In this document: positions 61,066 to 64,000 of the stretch, in pieces | Numbering within the stretch: the first letter of the stretch is position 1 | How the letters are laid out: the number at the start of each line of letters is the position of its first letter | DNA from: Ceriagrion tenellum | Taxonomy: Eukaryota > Arthropoda > Insecta > Odonata > Coenagrionidae | NCBI GenBank assembly: GCA_963169105.1 | Contig: OY720643.1 | Location: 19,378,373-19,442,372 of the forward strand | DNA length: 64,000 bases | Direction: 5' to 3' | The notes under the pieces: generated by a model | Databases searched by the model: none | What the model was told of the DNA's origin: nothing | The model's input: the letters and a program-made list of their open reading frames with translations, nothing else | Made by a program: the position numbers and the translations under genes

Positions 61066-61140
61066 GCCCGGCAGGCCACCACATGGTGCGTGTGGCTCGT
61101 AGTGGGGGTGACTCAAACCGGGCATGTTAAAACCGTCAAA
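61066..61140 (-). repeat. LINE tail remnant
   Basis: Antisense hairpin-like CCCGGCAGGCCACC and GTGTGGCTCG, similar to 6588-6640. Confidence 0.4.
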
Positions 61141-61234
61141 TACACAATGCTATTCTATTGTTTATAAATCTACCTTAAAGAATAAAGCAATATCTAAAGG
61201 ACAGTCTTCATCCGGATTGAAATTTTTCTATAGC

Positions 61235-61322
61235 TTGGCAATTGTGCATGTTTGGTGATCTTCACCCCCTGCCACACACCCTCGTGGTGGCTCGAATGGT
61301 ATAACGTAGATACGTAGATGTA
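61235..61322 (+). mobile_element. LINE family B, 3' tail only
   Basis: Retains TGCATGTTTGGTGATCTTCA, the hairpin CCTGCCACACACCC...TGGTGG, and a GTAGATACGTAGATGTA tail. Extreme 5' truncation. Confidence 0.7.
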
Positions 61323-61416
61323 CTTGAAGAATTCGCAGGGAATTGAGCGAAATAATTTTTGGGATTTCGCTAAAAAGCTGCACAGTTCCACCGATCGCCT
61401 ATTTCCCCGGTTACCC

Positions 61417-61905
61417 CATCTACATCTACATCTACGAAATACCGTGCAAGCCACCAATAGGGTGTATGGCACGGGGTGATTCCACACCAGGCATGCAACA
61501 CTCATCCCAGTCCAACCAGAACCGTGCGCGTTCCCCGGAATGCCAGGCACAGGCCAAAGCAGTCAGGACAACGGTACGCAGTCAGACTACAAACTAGGAG
61601 AGTGATACGAAGAAGAACATGCTACCATGCAGCATACTACTCAAGATATAACTGCTGGTTAATATCATTAATGTGACAAAATAAATAGCACTACAAGGTA
61701 CCAAGACATGCAGGAGTATATCACGCCGGAGATTGCATGCGAGGTTAATATCTACAATTCATGTTAAGATATTTAGCACTACTGAAAAAACCTATTTAAC
61801 CTAATCAGTATCCTAGATCTGATCTATCACAACTATTATGGTCCCTTATTGTACGTGGAAAAAATGACATTCTAAATCTATCGGTTCTGTTGTCTATTTC
61901 CCATG
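61417..61905 (-). mobile_element. LINE family D, 3' fragment
   Basis: An antisense CATCTACATCTACATCTAC tail at 61417-61435, then the hairpin (CCGTGC/GCACGG) and the family 3' UTR. The CRTDRF-like end lies near 61860-61900. Almost colinear with 52598-53105. Confidence 0.82.
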
Positions 61906-62815
61906 TGTCATCATTTCGCGTAAATAGACAAACAGCGGCTGAAAGCGATGGCGATTATCGAAAAAAAAGCGATGAAGTTTATCGAAAGAAAGCAATTTAG
62001 ATTTTCTCGCTGAATGCTGTCCAATTTTATATATTTATGGCGGGAGTGCGATGGAATGAAACTAGATATTCGTTAACTTTGTGGTATTTCTACGGTACTC
62101 CATTGCAAGTTTATTAACTTTGTCACTTTTATAAACCACCAAACATTCAAGGGTGAATTATACTATGGCCTGCAAAAGTTACTAAGTTCATAAATTTGTA
62201 ATAGCGATGGATATTTATTGGCGTCTCGGAAACGGACGATGGATTTCGTCAAGGGCAGTCAGTGATTTTTTTGCAGTAAAACATTACGTGAGCCGGTCGT
62301 CGTCGACTCAATACATGGACGAGGAGACACCCAATTCATTGACACTTTCCGGTCACGCTACGTGAACTGCAGCCGATCAGAGGAGAGTTTTAACATAAAT
62401 ATTTACAAAAAGACATGTCCGAATTCTCCATCTTATTTTTTTAACTTTACAATCAAACGTAGTCTACTCTCATGAAGCAATATGTATCGGTACTTTGGGG
62501 GATTTTATATATTACGGTTAGAGAGCGTAAAAGAAACATTTACTTCGCTACCAAATGGAACTCCGTTTGCAAAAAAAATCGACAATAGGCACATTCTCTC
62601 GTCAATCGTAATACACTCCTCCCAGGCAGAAAGACAAAAGGTGACCGATCGTCCCCGCCCGTTTCCTTCACGTCAGGAAACTCCCATCGTAATCCCAGCC
62701 TTGTATTATATCATATTTATAAGCCATGCTTTATCTTGCAAGCTACATCGATTCCCATACTTATCAAAAATTGGTGTAGAAATCCTCGCTCGAAAAGCAA
62801 AGGGAATAAAGGATT
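61906..62815. other. Unassigned DNA
   Basis: No gene recognised; the ORF at 62482-62868 runs into a LINE tail and has no domain. Confidence 0.4.
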
Positions 62816-62818
62816 TCA

Positions 62819-62890
62819 TGATCTACATCTACATCTACGTTATACCCTGCAAGCCACCCAAAGGGTGAGTGGCAGGGGGTGCTTTCGCAC
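62819..62890 (-). mobile_element. LINE family E, 3' tail
   Basis: An ATCTACATCTACATCTAC tail, then CCCTGCAAGCCACCC...GAGTGGCAGGG: a near-perfect hairpin. Matches 29793-29850 in reverse. No coding sequence. Confidence 0.65.
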
Positions 62891-62899
62891 CAGGCATGC

Positions 62900-64000
62900 A
62901 TGAATGATATGGTAGAAAACCGACATAACATGAAAAATGACTTAGGCTGCTATTCTAAATGAAATAGCTGTACAGCTATATGCCAAAAATAGCTTTCGTG
63001 ACGTTTTCGGTTCGAAGAATAGCGTCAACGCAGCTATTTGCGATTCTGAATGCAGACTGACGCCTGGGAGCGACGCTATTTTAGGCCACGATCTGATCCC
63101 CACGTTATTCTAATAGCGTCAAGCTATTCTCGAGTGAAACGGCTACCTGATTCGTTATCACACGTTATCTAACGAGGATCCAGCAAACTATGCATTGAAA
63201 AGTGTTCCTAAATACATAAAAAATATTAGCAGGATTGACTAGTCAATACGTATATTCCAGTAAACATAAAAAATTCTTCTCATAAAAAGTATAGGCCTAT
63301 ATGCATACGTGTCAAGCTGGACGGGAAGGAAAAGTGAGCAAACTTATTTGAAACTTAACCAAGTTGAGTTTAAGCATGAAAATGGAAACCTTCCTTAACA
63401 TTGCCTTTTCCCATATATTCACTGTCTCCGTAAAGAATTGTATCTAACATTTCCGTTGTATTATTTAAACAAGTCTTCTCGAAATATTGCTTACCATATT
63501 CACATTCACTTCCAACCTCACATTTCCCAACGGTCCCACAAGATTTTCAAGAGGCTAATTGCGATTTCTAACCATCTTATTTAGCCCACGGGCTATTTAC
63601 AATAATACATTTCAAATATCAGTGATAAAATAATTTATGTTTACCATCTTATCACTTTCCTTGATACACTTTTATATCATTATTCCGACTTCGTATTCAT
63701 ACAAACGTCGTCTGTTCAGTCGGATAAGTGGTGAGAATAAAATAACCCAACAGATATACAAAAACAATATGCTTTATTACAATTTTGAGTTGAACTGTAA
63801 TTATACGCGTTTAAATTGTTCTCTCAGCATGGTAATCCGTTATTTGTCAATATATAAAAACGTCGCAAGAATTTTCTGAACTGAATTTCCGTTCACCGCA
63901 CAGGCTCTCCGAAAGTTTTCTATCAGTTGATGAATTTAATAGAATACTAGATTATTATAGGTAACAGATCCAATGATAACTTCAAATGAAAGTATACTTT
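62900..64000. other. Unassigned DNA
   Basis: A cluster of ATAGCGTC and TAGCTAT strings at 62945-63150 may be a decayed inverted repeat, but ends could not be set. The rest is AT-rich without a gene. Confidence 0.4.

Overview
The window looks like an intergenic, repeat-rich stretch of an animal genome, most likely an arthropod and probably an insect. The reasons are an insect-type CHK/EcKinase-like gene, AT-rich DNA with very few long ORFs, no operon structure, and dense fragments of non-LTR retrotransposons, tRNA-derived SINEs, MITEs and a mariner. The species cannot be named from the sequence alone.

Only one convincing host protein gene is present: a CHK kinase-like (EcKinase) gene on the minus strand at about 1660-3015. 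Its reading frame is open for 451 codons and carries the catalytic HGD and D-x-Q motifs. The rest is transposable-element debris with unassigned DNA between.

Layout. 0-3.3 kb: the CHK-kinase gene and its probable promoter. 5.3-10 kb: a tRNA-like SINE, two pieces of one minus-strand LTR element separated by a LINE fragment, and two minus-strand LINEs that abut. 11-14 kb: RTE-type LINE fragments, a SINE, and a LINE 3' end split by a SINE with a perfect 15-bp target-site duplication. 16.5-17 kb: a TTAA-flanked long-inverted-repeat MITE next to another SINE. 20-28.6 kb: an RTE copy, SINEs, and MITE copies. 29-40 kb: several fold-back repeats, three of which carry the same structured motif, and a palindromic tRNA-like repeat. 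40-62 kb: many 3' ends of jockey/CR1-like LINE families A, B, D and E (labels used only here), two more MITE copies, and an internally rearranged mariner.

Two patterns cut across the region. First, several LINE families share a 3'-terminal hairpin followed by an ATGTAG-type tail, and the hairpin shows a compensatory base-pair change between families. Second, four loci share a motif of CTGATGATG or a variant, then a short stem of differing sequence, then GAAAC. It resembles a hammerhead ribozyme core with one extra base. Family names rest on recognition of translated motifs and ends by eye; no database search was run, and repeat boundaries are approximate unless a target-site duplication is given.
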